From positions 12,028,001 through 12,092,000 of the forward strand of contig NC_062241.1 of assembly GCF_905475465.1 (NCBI RefSeq): DNA of 64,000 bases, in the 5' to 3' direction. The notes under the pieces were generated by a model that was not told the origin of the DNA, ran no database searches, and saw only the letters and a program-made list of their open reading frames with translations. Within the stretch, counting starts at the first letter, position 1; every line of letters begins with the position of its first letter. Shown piece after piece: positions 56,801-64,000 of the stretch. Position numbers and translations under genes: made by a program. Source of the stretch: Pieris napi (taxonomy: Eukaryota; Arthropoda; Insecta; Lepidoptera; Pieridae).

Positions 56801-57848
56801 TATTATGGAAAAGATACAGGTTGTAGATTTTATCGAATTTTAATAAGAATTAGTAAAAAAAGTAAATTTTCTTATAAAAACGCAAAATAAATTATAACTC
56901 TGCAGGGGTTGAGCTTAGAGACCTCCCGTAGAACAATTTTTTGCAGCTGATGACCTCATCTATCCCCTATTTGCGTTTGATCCACGACTTTTTGGCCACC
57001 CTGTATACTTTAGCTTATCAACAAATGTTTAAAGGTTCAATTTTTATGGTAACTGCCCAGGTAAAAACTATATCGCAAAAGTTATACAATTCAATATCAT
57101 ATATACTTACTCACTCCAATTCTATTTCTATACGAACTCAACCTTAAACTAAAAATAACTTTACTCATATATGTAACCAAGTACACTTATGGCAACAGAA
57201 AAGATGTTAAATCGATTCTAAATTTACATTTACTACCAGTTCACAAGTCAAGGGGGCAAGAAGAACTACCAAGAAATTTTCCGCCACTCAAGCCAAGTTT
57301 TGAATCATACAAATTGTTTGAACTGAAGCAAGTCAATCCCAAGGATTAGGATCATTTAAATCGTCAAATATATAAAAATCTTTATTGATTAATTTAAGTT
57401 TATTAGCCTTATTTTTTTGATATCCGAGGTGGAAATGCATTTGCGCATCCCCTGAAACAGGGGTATGTGGGACTCGACCCACGCCAAAATCTCTGCTATT
57501 CAGAGACTGGGTGAGCAATACCCACTAAAACCACCTCGAGTAGTTCCGACAAAGCCGCGTTACAGAGGCTCCGGGGTCGCTGTCGCATTCTACCTAAAGA
57601 AAAGGAAAGCCTAAGTTTCAAGATTATATTAAGTTAAAGTTCAAAATGTATCGAGAAAGTCCCCAAACGCAACATTTTACCATAAATGGCACGTAATTTC
57701 GTAGGAAAAACTACAACTCTAATAACGTAGAGACTTCTTAGATTGTGCAATCTACTTGCAAAATGTATTTCTTTCAGGTCTGAACGTCTACGCTATCCTC
57801 TTATGCAACAGCTTCTACAAAGAACTAAACTGCCGGGAAGAAGTGTAA
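53898..57848 (+). CDS. Diverged four-helix membrane protein, member 7 (DUF7027/LAPTM-like)
   Basis: Predicted exons are 53898-53978, 55619-55816, 56522-56651 and 57778-57848, in phases 0, 0 and 1 as in copies 1-6, about 159 residues. The N-terminus (ETCCFIFDLKTGNIIMGSL) has the Cys-Cys and Lys-Thr-Gly pattern I associate with insect LAPTM-like/DUF7027 proteins. Helices: end of exon 1 into exon 2, LYAMSIILVLMFLFKLC, YFVMWIVFFLLSMFTFFL and the exon 3/4 junction (ICIEVFYISLNVYAILLC). An acidic loop (EEEDYNAEAA) lies between helices 1 and 2. The family is probably in endosomal or plasma membranes; no partner can be inferred. Confidence 0.7.
54060..54365. repeat. Dispersed lepidopteran repeat
   Basis: The fullest copy in the window, running from CAGGAGGCTGACCTGACG through GATACCGCCGCCCATGG and CTTCAGTGGGC to GTGATACGGGTGGAATTTCG. 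Parent element not identified. Confidence 0.55.
54579..55519 (+). mobile_element. Helitron carrying a nuclease-like ORF
   Basis: Starts TCTATATATATAAAAATGA and ends CAGGCCAGCTAG, with a GGCG...CGCC hairpin just before the end, between A (54578) and T (55520). Both flanks carry the same 65-70 bp sequence (TTCATACCAATCGG...GACATGATAA). It lies in intron 1 of member 7. Confidence 0.65.
54877..55320 (+). CDS. Nuclease-like ORF inside the Helitron
   Basis: 147 residues. I recognise RPDGMSLIPW, VLVWDATCSDTLAPSHL, VPFGVETLGPWGPSA and QRISLAIQRGNAAS from a family repeatedly found with mobile elements in animals. The PDG...VWDATC spacing resembles a PD-(D/E)XK nuclease core, but this is inference. 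The true start is unclear: the ORF is open to 54877 and the first residues may not be native. It is probably a captured fragment. Confidence 0.5.
   Translation: MPSLLEPSGIARDDGKRPDGMSLIPWKMGRVLVWDATCSDTLAPSHLRGTNYRAGAACEAAEKNKAWKYRGLGSEYDFVPFGVETLGPWGPSALRLFKEISKRLVDITGDRRSGSYLGQRISLAIQRGNAASIFGTLPKGTPFNDIF
55870..56175 (-). mobile_element. tRNA-derived SINE
   Basis: Minus strand. The head has TGGCCTAGTGGCTTCAGCA, with a weakened B box (TAATTTCGATCCCC). It lies in intron 2 of member 7. Confidence 0.65.
56300..56415. repeat. GC-rich repeat fragment
   Basis: CCCAGAGGGG...CCCCTCTGGG and CCACCGGG...CCCGGTGG form two small hairpins. Base composition is unlike its surroundings. Probably a piece of a LINE 3' region, not identified. 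Confidence 0.35.
56721..57005. mobile_element. Mariner-type MITE, TA target
   Basis: Ends CAGGGTGGTCAAAAAGCCG and its complement, differing at few positions over about 28 bp, inside TA on both sides. No transposase. It lies in intron 3 of member 7. Confidence 0.75.
57006..57423. other. Intron 3 of member 7, unassigned
   Basis: No ORF, repeat or structure recognised. Confidence 0.35.
57424..57545 (-). repeat. tRNA-like module with inverted ends
   Basis: On the minus strand, GTGGTTTTAGTGGGTA fits an A box and GGGTCGAGTCCCAC a B box. The outer ends CCGAGGTGG and CCACCTCG are complementary. Either a SINE head of another family or the tail of a LINE. Confidence 0.45.
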
Positions 57849-58065
57849 TGCAATTTATCTTTATTTTCATATTATTAATGTAAGTTAGAGAGCTTTCAAG
57901 CAATATATGAGGCTTTTAGAAATGTTGTATACTAAACATTGATATAGGAACCAAAAGTTAAAGAACATAATTAAACAATTCTACGTAAGTTTACTCAATA
58001 TTTATTAAAATATTTTCATACAGAGACAATACATTGAATGTTTATATAAAATTACTACAACTTTT

Positions 58066-58276
58066 TGAAGTTATACTTCTTTTGGCGCGTTAGGAAAAAA
58101 TTATGAGAGTAAATTTTTACGATGCGCGCGCACACCGTCACAAAAAACCGACACACTGAAGTTAGCTATAGTAAACATTGTAGTTTTTTCTATTTTTAGT
58201 GTAGTTTTTTCCACAAACGTAGAATAAAATTTTTGAAAAGATTTTTATCTTGTTACGCCAAAGAAGTATAACTTCT
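58066..58276. mobile_element. Small MITE (GAAGTTATACTTCTTTGGCG ends)
   Basis: GAAGTTATACTTCTTTTGGC at the left and GCCAAAGAAGTATAACTTC at the right. About 210 bp with an alternating GCGCGCGC core. The same end motif occurs in the hairpin element at 52290. Confidence 0.65.
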
Positions 58277-58567
58277 CACGCGTGTACATAAGTACACACA
58301 CGTTTTTTTATTTCACAGCGGGGCCGACATGAATGTCCTCTAACTTCGCTGCCGAAACGTGTCAGTGAATGCTATTATATTAAACAAATTAATTATTTAA
58401 TTATATCGTTTGTAAATTGATGTTGTAATAAATTATAATGAATGTTGAATATTGTTTTCTTTATTACCCATTTAGACCAGTGCAGATAGCCTTTAAAATA
58501 AATAAAAAGTGAAAAAAATTACAGTAGGATGAAACCCATTAGAAAAGCAGGGGAATATGATCAAAAT

Positions 58568-58809
58568 AAATTCCACAAGATAAATTGAACTCTCATCATC
58601 TTGGTATCGGAGGAACTAAGAAACCTATTTATGTATCTGAACATCTAACATCAGTTAACAATGCTCTTTACGCGGCCACACGCTTGAAAGCAAAAGAGAA
58701 GCAGTATAAATTTGTATGGGTTCGCAACGGACGCGTTTTTACAAGAAAGAACGAAAACTGCCAAGCCTTGCTTATTAAGAATAACGAAACCTTAAATCTT
58801 TTAACATAG
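58568..58809 (+). pseudogene. LINE ORF1 C-terminal fragment (baculovirus FP-like domain)
   Basis: Open from the truncation point to TAG at 58807. IYVSEHLTSVNNALYAATRL and KFVWVRNGRVFTRKN align with IVFIREAMTKSNKSILWEAK and KYVWFKNGMVRARKD of the ORF1 at 35106. Confidence 0.7.
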
Positions 58810-58878
58810 TATAGTACCTATATTAGATTATAAGCTTTTTGTTGTGTCTTTAGCCTAGTAACGCACTGATTTTTTTTT

Positions 58879-61758
58879 ATGATGCTTGAAATTTATTATC
58901 AAAATGTACAAGGGTTGAGAACTAAAACGGCAAGCTTTCTCAAGTATTTGTCAACTTCTAATTATAAGATCATCGCTCTTACTGAAACTTGGCTGAAATC
59001 TGGTATTTCTAACATGGAATTATTTGACAATAGATACACTGTTTATCGTAGAGATCGTTCAAGTTCTACCAATACCAAATCGGATGGTGGAGGTGTCATA
59101 TTGGGAGTCTCCAAAGAAATTTCTTCTTTCAGAGTTGAGGCATGGGAATCGGATGTGGAGGACTTATGGGTCACCTTACAAATAAATATTAATAAAATAA
59201 TAAAGAAACTTTCGATATGTGTAGTATACCTGCCTCCCCCTGTAAAGATTGGGACTTTGACACATTTTTTAGACAGCGTTGACAGAGCTTTAAACTTAAG
59301 CGATGACGTCATTATTCTAGGTGACTTCAATCTAGGGTTCATTAATTGGAGATCGCTAAATAATGACGTTTTTATGACACCTTATAATTATAACAATACA
59401 CTTGGCTTTGCCTTTATTGATTTTATGTCTATGAATAGCCTTAAGCAATTTAATAGTATAGGTAATAGCGATGATCGTTTCTTAGATTTAGTATTAAGTA
59501 ATATGTCTAGTATTAATGTATCAGCCCCCTCCGACTCGTTAAGTAAAATATACGCGAATCATCCTAGTTTATTGTTAAGTATTGAATATTCTAAAATATC
59601 TTTTTTGCGAACGAGAGGTAACACTAAACTAAATTTTTATAAAGCTGACTATGTGTCTATAATAGGGGATCTGAAAACCATTGATTGGAATGATAGCCTA
59701 CGCGCTCATGATGATGTTAATGATATGGTATCTGAGTTCTACAAAATTCTTAACACCACTATAAGCAAATTTGTTCCTAAAACGACCATCAAGAAATCTA
59801 AGTATCCGGTGTGGTTCAGTTCTTCCTTAATAAAATTACTTGCTGAAAAAGAAAAAACACGTAAGAGGTATCGAATATACAAGAATCCTCGAGACGAAAT
59901 AGAGTATCGCATTATTAGAAAACGTTGTCACAAACTTTATGATGATTGCTACACTAAATATAAGCGAAATATTGAGGCAAGTATTCCTAATAATCCTAAA
60001 TGTTTTTGGAGTTTTATTAAAAATAGGAAAGGTGGTCACTCATCGCTTCCCTCTTGCATGAAAATGGACAATGTTACAGCCCAGTCATCACCTGATATTG
60101 CTAATCTTTTTGCATATCAATTTTCATCTGTATATACATGTGATGAATCACTTGTTGGCAGTTCCACTCCAGACGAAATTGGCAATGTTGATGGCCTAAT
60201 GTCTCTTAGCTTCAGAGAAGATGAAATATCTAAGAAAATAAAAGGTATTGATGCTAACAAAGGACCTGGACCAGACTCGATTCCTCCTATCTTTGTAAAA
60301 CGATGCAGATTTGTGTTATCTTTGCCCCTAACTATTATTTATAATAGATCTCTTAAAGATGGTGTTTTTCCTGAAGTATGGAAAAGGTCTTGTGTTGTAC
60401 CTGTGTATAAAAAGGGAGATATCACCGATGTAAAAAATTACCGTCCTATTTGTATTTTATCTTGTTTTTCCAAGCTCTTTGAGTCTGTCCTGTATCCCGT
60501 AATCTCAAAATGTTTAGACGGCTGTATCATTGATGAGCAACATGGTTTTAGAAAAGGCCGTTCAATTCAAACGAACCTCATGTCTTTTGTGACTGAAACA
60601 TGTCAGGAATTAGATCGTGGGCGCCAGATTGATGCTATATATACTGACTTTAGCAATGCCTTTGACAAAGTCAGTCACGCGTTACTGATTCAGAAGCTTC
60701 GTGGTTATGGAATGGGAGAGAATTTGCTGAACTGGTTTAAGTCCTATCTTCGTAACAGGCCTCAGTCAGTAGTTGTTGGAGGCGCTGAGTCTACTGCCTA
60801 TATTGCGCGATCTGGTGTTCCGCAAGGATCCCATTTGGGACCGTTGCTATTCTTACTATTTGTAAACGACGTTAGGAATCATATAAAGCACTGTAAAGCG
60901 TCTCTCTTCGCTGATGATTTAAAAATGTATAAAGTTATTAACACTGTCTGTGATGCTGCTCTAGTTCAAAGTGATCTTAATGGTATACAACATTGGTGCT
61001 TTTTAAATGGTATGATCCTCAATATAAATAAGTGCTTTCATATTAAATACACAAGAAAAAAAAAACCACTTGTTACTGTGTATAAGCTTGACATCGCGCC
61101 ATTGCAGGAGGTTCAGGAGATTCGTGACTTGGGTGTTATTATTGACAAAAAATTAACGTTTACATCACAAGTCAATAAAGTAGTCACCACATCCACACGA
61201 ATGCTTGGATTTCTTAAACGGAATGCGGATTGTTTTGGTTGTACGACTAAAACAATTTTGTACAACGCTCTGGTGCGCAGTCATGTAGAATTTGGCAGTA
61301 TTATATGGAATCCACCATATGCGATCCATTCGCAACGCGTGGAAAGCATCCAAAGATCTTTTACACGGCACCTAGCTTTCATAAGCAGAGGATTTTCACA
61401 TAGGCACCCGTACCATCAGCGACTCAAAAAATTTAATATGATATCTCTGTACAATCGAAGAACTTTAGCTGGTGTTACCTTCTTGCATAAATTACTCAAT
61501 AACTATATACAGAGCAGTGACCTCTTACAGGAAATCAAATTTGTCGTCCCTCACTCATTCCCTAGGTTTAAAATCAATAATATCTTTCAAATTCCTTTTG
61601 CCAAAACCAACCTAGGAGTTCAGGCACCTCTCGTTCGAATTCTTCGCGATTTTAACAAATTGAACACAGCGTATCCAGAGCTGGATATATTCGGTAGTGG
61701 GCTGATTTGTGTGGGCGGTTTTAGAGAAAGCATTTGCAAGTGCCTTTCTCAAACCTAA
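58879..61758 (+). CDS. LINE ORF2: endonuclease and reverse transcriptase, uninterrupted
   Basis: 959 residues, no stop. APE endonuclease: YYQNVQGLRTK, IIALTETWLKSG, VIILGDFNLGFI and ANHPSLLLS in the place of the usual SDH. Reverse transcriptase: RSCVVPVYKKGD, NYRPICILSCFSKLFE, QHGFRKGRSIQTNLM, YTDFSNAFDKVSH, GVPQGSHLGPLLFLLF and the catalytic SLFADDLKMY. The Asn in place of Asp in the endonuclease end motif (ANHP) may weaken cleavage. No RNase H. Confidence 0.85.
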   Translation: MMLEIYYQNVQGLRTKTASFLKYLSTSNYKIIALTETWLKSGISNMELFDNRYTVYRRDRSSSTNTKSDGGGVILGVSKEISSFRVEAWESDVEDLWVTLQININKIIKKLSICVVYLPPPVKIGTLTHFLDSVDRALNLSDDVIILGDFNLGFINWRSLNNDVFMTPYNYNNTLGFAFIDFMSMNSLKQFNSIGNSDDRFLDLVLSNMSSINVSAPSDSLSKIYANHPSLLLSIEYSKISFLRTRGNTKLNFYKADYVSIIGDLKTIDWNDSLRAHDDVNDMVSEFYKILNTTISKFVPKTTIKKSKYPVWFSSSLIKLLAEKEKTRKRYRIYKNPRDEIEYRIIRKRCHKLYDDCYTKYKRNIEASIPNNPKCFWSFIKNRKGGHSSLPSCMKMDNVTAQSSPDIANLFAYQFSSVYTCDESLVGSSTPDEIGNVDGLMSLSFREDEISKKIKGIDANKGPGPDSIPPIFVKRCRFVLSLPLTIIYNRSLKDGVFPEVWKRSCVVPVYKKGDITDVKNYRPICILSCFSKLFESVLYPVISKCLDGCIIDEQHGFRKGRSIQTNLMSFVTETCQELDRGRQIDAIYTDFSNAFDKVSHALLIQKLRGYGMGENLLNWFKSYLRNRPQSVVVGGAESTAYIARSGVPQGSHLGPLLFLLFVNDVRNHIKHCKASLFADDLKMYKVINTVCDAALVQSDLNGIQHWCFLNGMILNINKCFHIKYTRKKKPLVTVYKLDIAPLQEVQEIRDLGVIIDKKLTFTSQVNKVVTTSTRMLGFLKRNADCFGCTTKTILYNALVRSHVEFGSIIWNPPYAIHSQRVESIQRSFTRHLAFISRGFSHRHPYHQRLKKFNMISLYNRRTLAGVTFLHKLLNNYIQSSDLLQEIKFVVPHSFPRFKINNIFQIPFAKTNLGVQAPLVRILRDFNKLNTAYPELDIFGSGLICVGGFRESICKCLSQT

Positions 61759-62337
61759 TTTCGCTGTTTTGATGATGATTTTTCTTTTTTTTCTGCTCTA
61801 AGTGCCAACAAATTTCTGTAATTTTTTTCTTATTTTATTATGTGCTTTTACTATCGTATATGTTTTAATTGTAATTTTTATTTCTATTTAAATTTTTTTT
61901 TGTGAAACTTATGCTTACATTAATTGTCACACATTTTAGATGCGAGATTTTTTGTAAATTAATTAGTAATTTTAGTACTGTGTGTGATGTTATAAGCTTA
62001 AACTAAATAAATAAATAAATAAATAAAATGAAAGGAAAAATAAATTACGGTCGATCTGAGGTCGGGAAGGGGAAGGGGGGGAGTTTTAAGGGTAAAAAAC
62101 GGTTTATCTCGATTTCCGGCAAAACTACAAGTCCTATCGAAGAAAGTTAAATGGCAAAGTTGGAGGTAATAAAAAGATCTAAAACTTTTGTGTTCACACA
62201 TTTTTCACATAACCTCAAAATTTATGTGAAAAATTCAGTTTTTGGTTTTTTATTTTTATCTTTAACAAAAATATATTTTTTTTAACGAAATTTGGTGAAA
62301 ACTTACCTTTCTATGTCCCAAATACACTGTAATTTAT

Positions 62338-64000
62338 TTGTTTATTTATTTATTTATTTTATTTATTTGCTTAATGGTATTCCTACAGCTACTTACAAGT
62401 ACTATACAATATTCAAAAAATTACACTATACACAAGACCCAAAAATGGAATACACATTTAAACATACACAAAACACAGTTACACCTATACAAATACAAAA
62501 AATAAAAAAAAATACAAAGAATATATATATGTATGTATGTAAATTCTAAATTCTAAGATTCATAGTTCATTACAACATATTTATTATAAAGGAGGAATAA
62601 CAAAGCCATCCTATCTAATAAAGGATACTAGAGTTTTTATATAATTTCTTAAGCATTTTTTAGATACATTAAATATTTCTATTTGCTGGTAATTTCTGTT
62701 ATAATCTGAAGGTATACGATGCATGACTGAGTTACATAAATAGTTTGAATTAAACCGAGGAATTTTAAATAGTTGCGTTTGCCTTGTATTGTGTGAAGAA
62801 GGGGCGTGAAAAAGTAAAAGCGACAATAAGTCAGGACAATCAATTAAACCGTTGCAGATAGCGTGTAAAAACATAAGGTCATATTGTTTACGTCGACATT
62901 CTAACGATTCAATACCAAAGTACCTGCAGGAATCTATATAGCTACTATATTTTCGGAAATCCTTAAAACTTAAAAACTTAAGAAACTTTATTTGAATATT
63001 CTCTATCGCTTCAATGTATTTCTTGTAGGTTGGGGACCAAACAGTGCATGCATATTCTAGTGCACTCCTAACAAAAGCAAAGTACAGGCATTTTATACAT
63101 TTTATATTCTTGAAAGATTTGCATACTCGTTTGACGAATCCGAGTTGTTTATATGCTTTTTCTGTTATATTATCTATATGTTCTGAGAAAGACATTTTAT
63201 CATCTAGTAGTAACCCCAAGTCTCTAACCAAATTCACCTGTTTAATTGTTGTATCTCTTATCTTATAACAAAATTGTATTTTCTTATGTTTGCGAGTAAA
63301 AGTAATTTTACTACATTTTCCAATATTTAAGGATAGTTTATTTATTTTGTAGTAAATTTCCAATCTACTAAGATCCTGTTGCAGTTGAACACAGTTATCT
63401 ATAGATTTAATTTTTAGAAATATTTTTTTGTCATCTGCAAACATAAGATATTCTGAATACTTGAAACAACTCTGTATATCATAAAGATAAGCATTAAACA
63501 ACAACGGACCCAGTATAGAGCCTTGAGGAACACCGGATGTCACATTTATAAATGTGCTCCTATGTCCACTCATTACTACCGCCTGCCTTCTATTAGTGAC
63601 ATAGGATTTGATCCATCTGAATAGATCCCCACGGATTCCTAGTGCGAATAGTTTATGTAGGAGAATGACATGATCAACTCGATCGAAAGCTTTTTCAAAA
63701 TCCGTATAGATTGCATCAATTTGTTCTCCTTCGTCCATTCCCTTTAATATGTACTCCGTGAAAACGGTGAGGTTGCTGACAGTTGAACGATTTTTTGTAA
63801 AACCATGTTGCTGAAGTGGTAATTGTCTTAGGATAAGAGGACTCAACGTTTTGTTAACTAATTTTTCAAATAATTTACCAAACGAATTTAGAATTGAAAT
63901 TGGTCGATAATGTTCTATTTTATTTCTAGACCCTTTTTTGTGGATCGGAACAATGTGGGCTTCTTTCCATTTGGATGGGAAACTACAGAATACATTAAGC
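62338..64000 (-). mobile_element. LINE, minus strand, runs off the window
   Basis: The AAAT-repeat tail (TTTATTTATTTATTT on the + strand) begins near 62338, inserted into the foldback arm. The 3' UTR is about 270 bp. Confidence 0.8.
62611..64000 (-). CDS. LINE ORF2 reverse transcriptase, partial at window end
   Basis: The frame is open from the window edge at 63999 to the stop near 62611. KEAHIVPIHKKGSRNKIEHY, PISILNSFGKLFEKLV, QQHGFTKNRSTVSNL, YTDFEKAFDRVDH, GVPQGSILGPLLFNAY and the catalytic YLMFADDKKIF. The start and endonuclease lie beyond the window. The domain shows no lesion. Confidence 0.85.
   Translation of the reverse strand, partial: LNVFCSFPSKWKEAHIVPIHKKGSRNKIEHYRPISILNSFGKLFEKLVNKTLSPLILRQLPLQQHGFTKNRSTVSNLTVFTEYILKGMDEGEQIDAIYTDFEKAFDRVDHVILLHKLFALGIRGDLFRWIKSYVTNRRQAVVMSGHRSTFINVTSGVPQGSILGPLLFNAYLYDIQSCFKYSEYLMFADDKKIFLKIKSIDNCVQLQQDLSRLEIYYKINKLSLNIGKCSKITFTRKHKKIQFCYKIRDTTIKQVNLVRDLGLLLDDKMSFSEHIDNITEKAYKQLGFVKRVCKSFKNIKCIKCLYFAFVRSALEYACTVWSPTYKKYIEAIENIQIKFLKFLSFKDFRKYSSYIDSCRYFGIESLECRRKQYDLMFLHAICNGLIDCPDLLSLLLFHAPSSHNTRQTQLFKIPRFNSNYLCNSVMHRIPSDYNRNYQQIEIFNVSKKCLRNYIKTLVSFIR

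Larger units (their letters stand above)
58568..62024 (+). mobile_element. LINE, 5' truncated in ORF1, AAAAT target duplication
   Basis: AAAAT precedes (58563-58567) and follows (62025-62029) the element. The tail is AAATAAATAAAT. It keeps the last 75 or so codons of ORF1 and all of ORF2. Confidence 0.8.
58473..62338. mobile_element. Foldback element (TAGACCAGTGC family) split by LINEs
   Basis: 58473-58567 and 62025-62338 are consecutive parts of the left arm seen complete at 42197-42600. The gap is filled by the LINE at 58568. At about 62338 the arm is broken again by a minus-strand LINE, so the other arm lies outside the window. Confidence 0.75.

Overview
The window is nuclear DNA of an insect, almost certainly a moth or butterfly. 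It is AT-rich, genes are split by GT-AG introns, and it is packed with tRNA-derived SINEs, small Helitrons of the CTAGCTGACCCGG and CTAGCAGACCGG types, CR1/Jockey-type LINEs and many inverted-repeat DNA elements. I see no bacterial features. The species cannot be named from the sequence.

The host content is one tandem array of small four-helix membrane protein genes on the + strand. Each copy has a non-coding leader exon and four coding exons with splice phases 0, 0 and 1. The copies are: copy 1 (534-5130, intact), copy 2 (10065-16657, intact but without a visible leader), copy 3 (19223-23676, first coding exon cut by a deletion), copy 4 (29543-29758, a lone second exon), copy 5 (39594-44856, shortened loop and early stop), copy 6 (49022-51792, intact and compact) and a diverged member 7 (53898-57848) with the same intron phases. 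Helices and splice sites are conserved, while the first loop differs strongly between copies. Member 7 has a Cys-Cys/Lys-Thr-Gly N-terminus like insect LAPTM-like (DUF7027-type) four-helix proteins. The function is unknown.

The rest is mobile DNA in the introns and between copies. 1-9 kb: one simple and one foldback copy of a GGGGGCCTACC inverted-repeat element. 10-13 kb: a scrambled Harbinger transposon inside intron 1 of copy 2. 15-16.5 kb and 42-43.5 kb: long-armed foldback elements. 20.6-21.8 kb: a 5'-truncated RNase H LINE with a 14-bp target duplication. 24-28 kb: a LINE with one in-frame stop, nested in another element. 32.2-34.96 kb and 45.2-47.75 kb: a recent 2.6-2.7 kb segmental duplication carrying an hAT-type element and the leaders of copies 5 and 6. 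35-39.4 kb: an apparently complete two-ORF LINE whose first ORF combines a PHD-like finger and a baculovirus-FP-like domain. 47.75-48.86 kb: a piggyBac-like TTAA element. 54.6-55.5 kb: a Helitron carrying a nuclease-like ORF. 58.5-64 kb: two LINEs inserted in one foldback element.

The most useful evidence comes from comparing copies. Several insertions have matching empty sites in sister copies, which fixes their ends, target duplications and order. A Helitron shared by copies 1, 3 and 6 but absent from copies 2 and 5 splits the array into two lineages.
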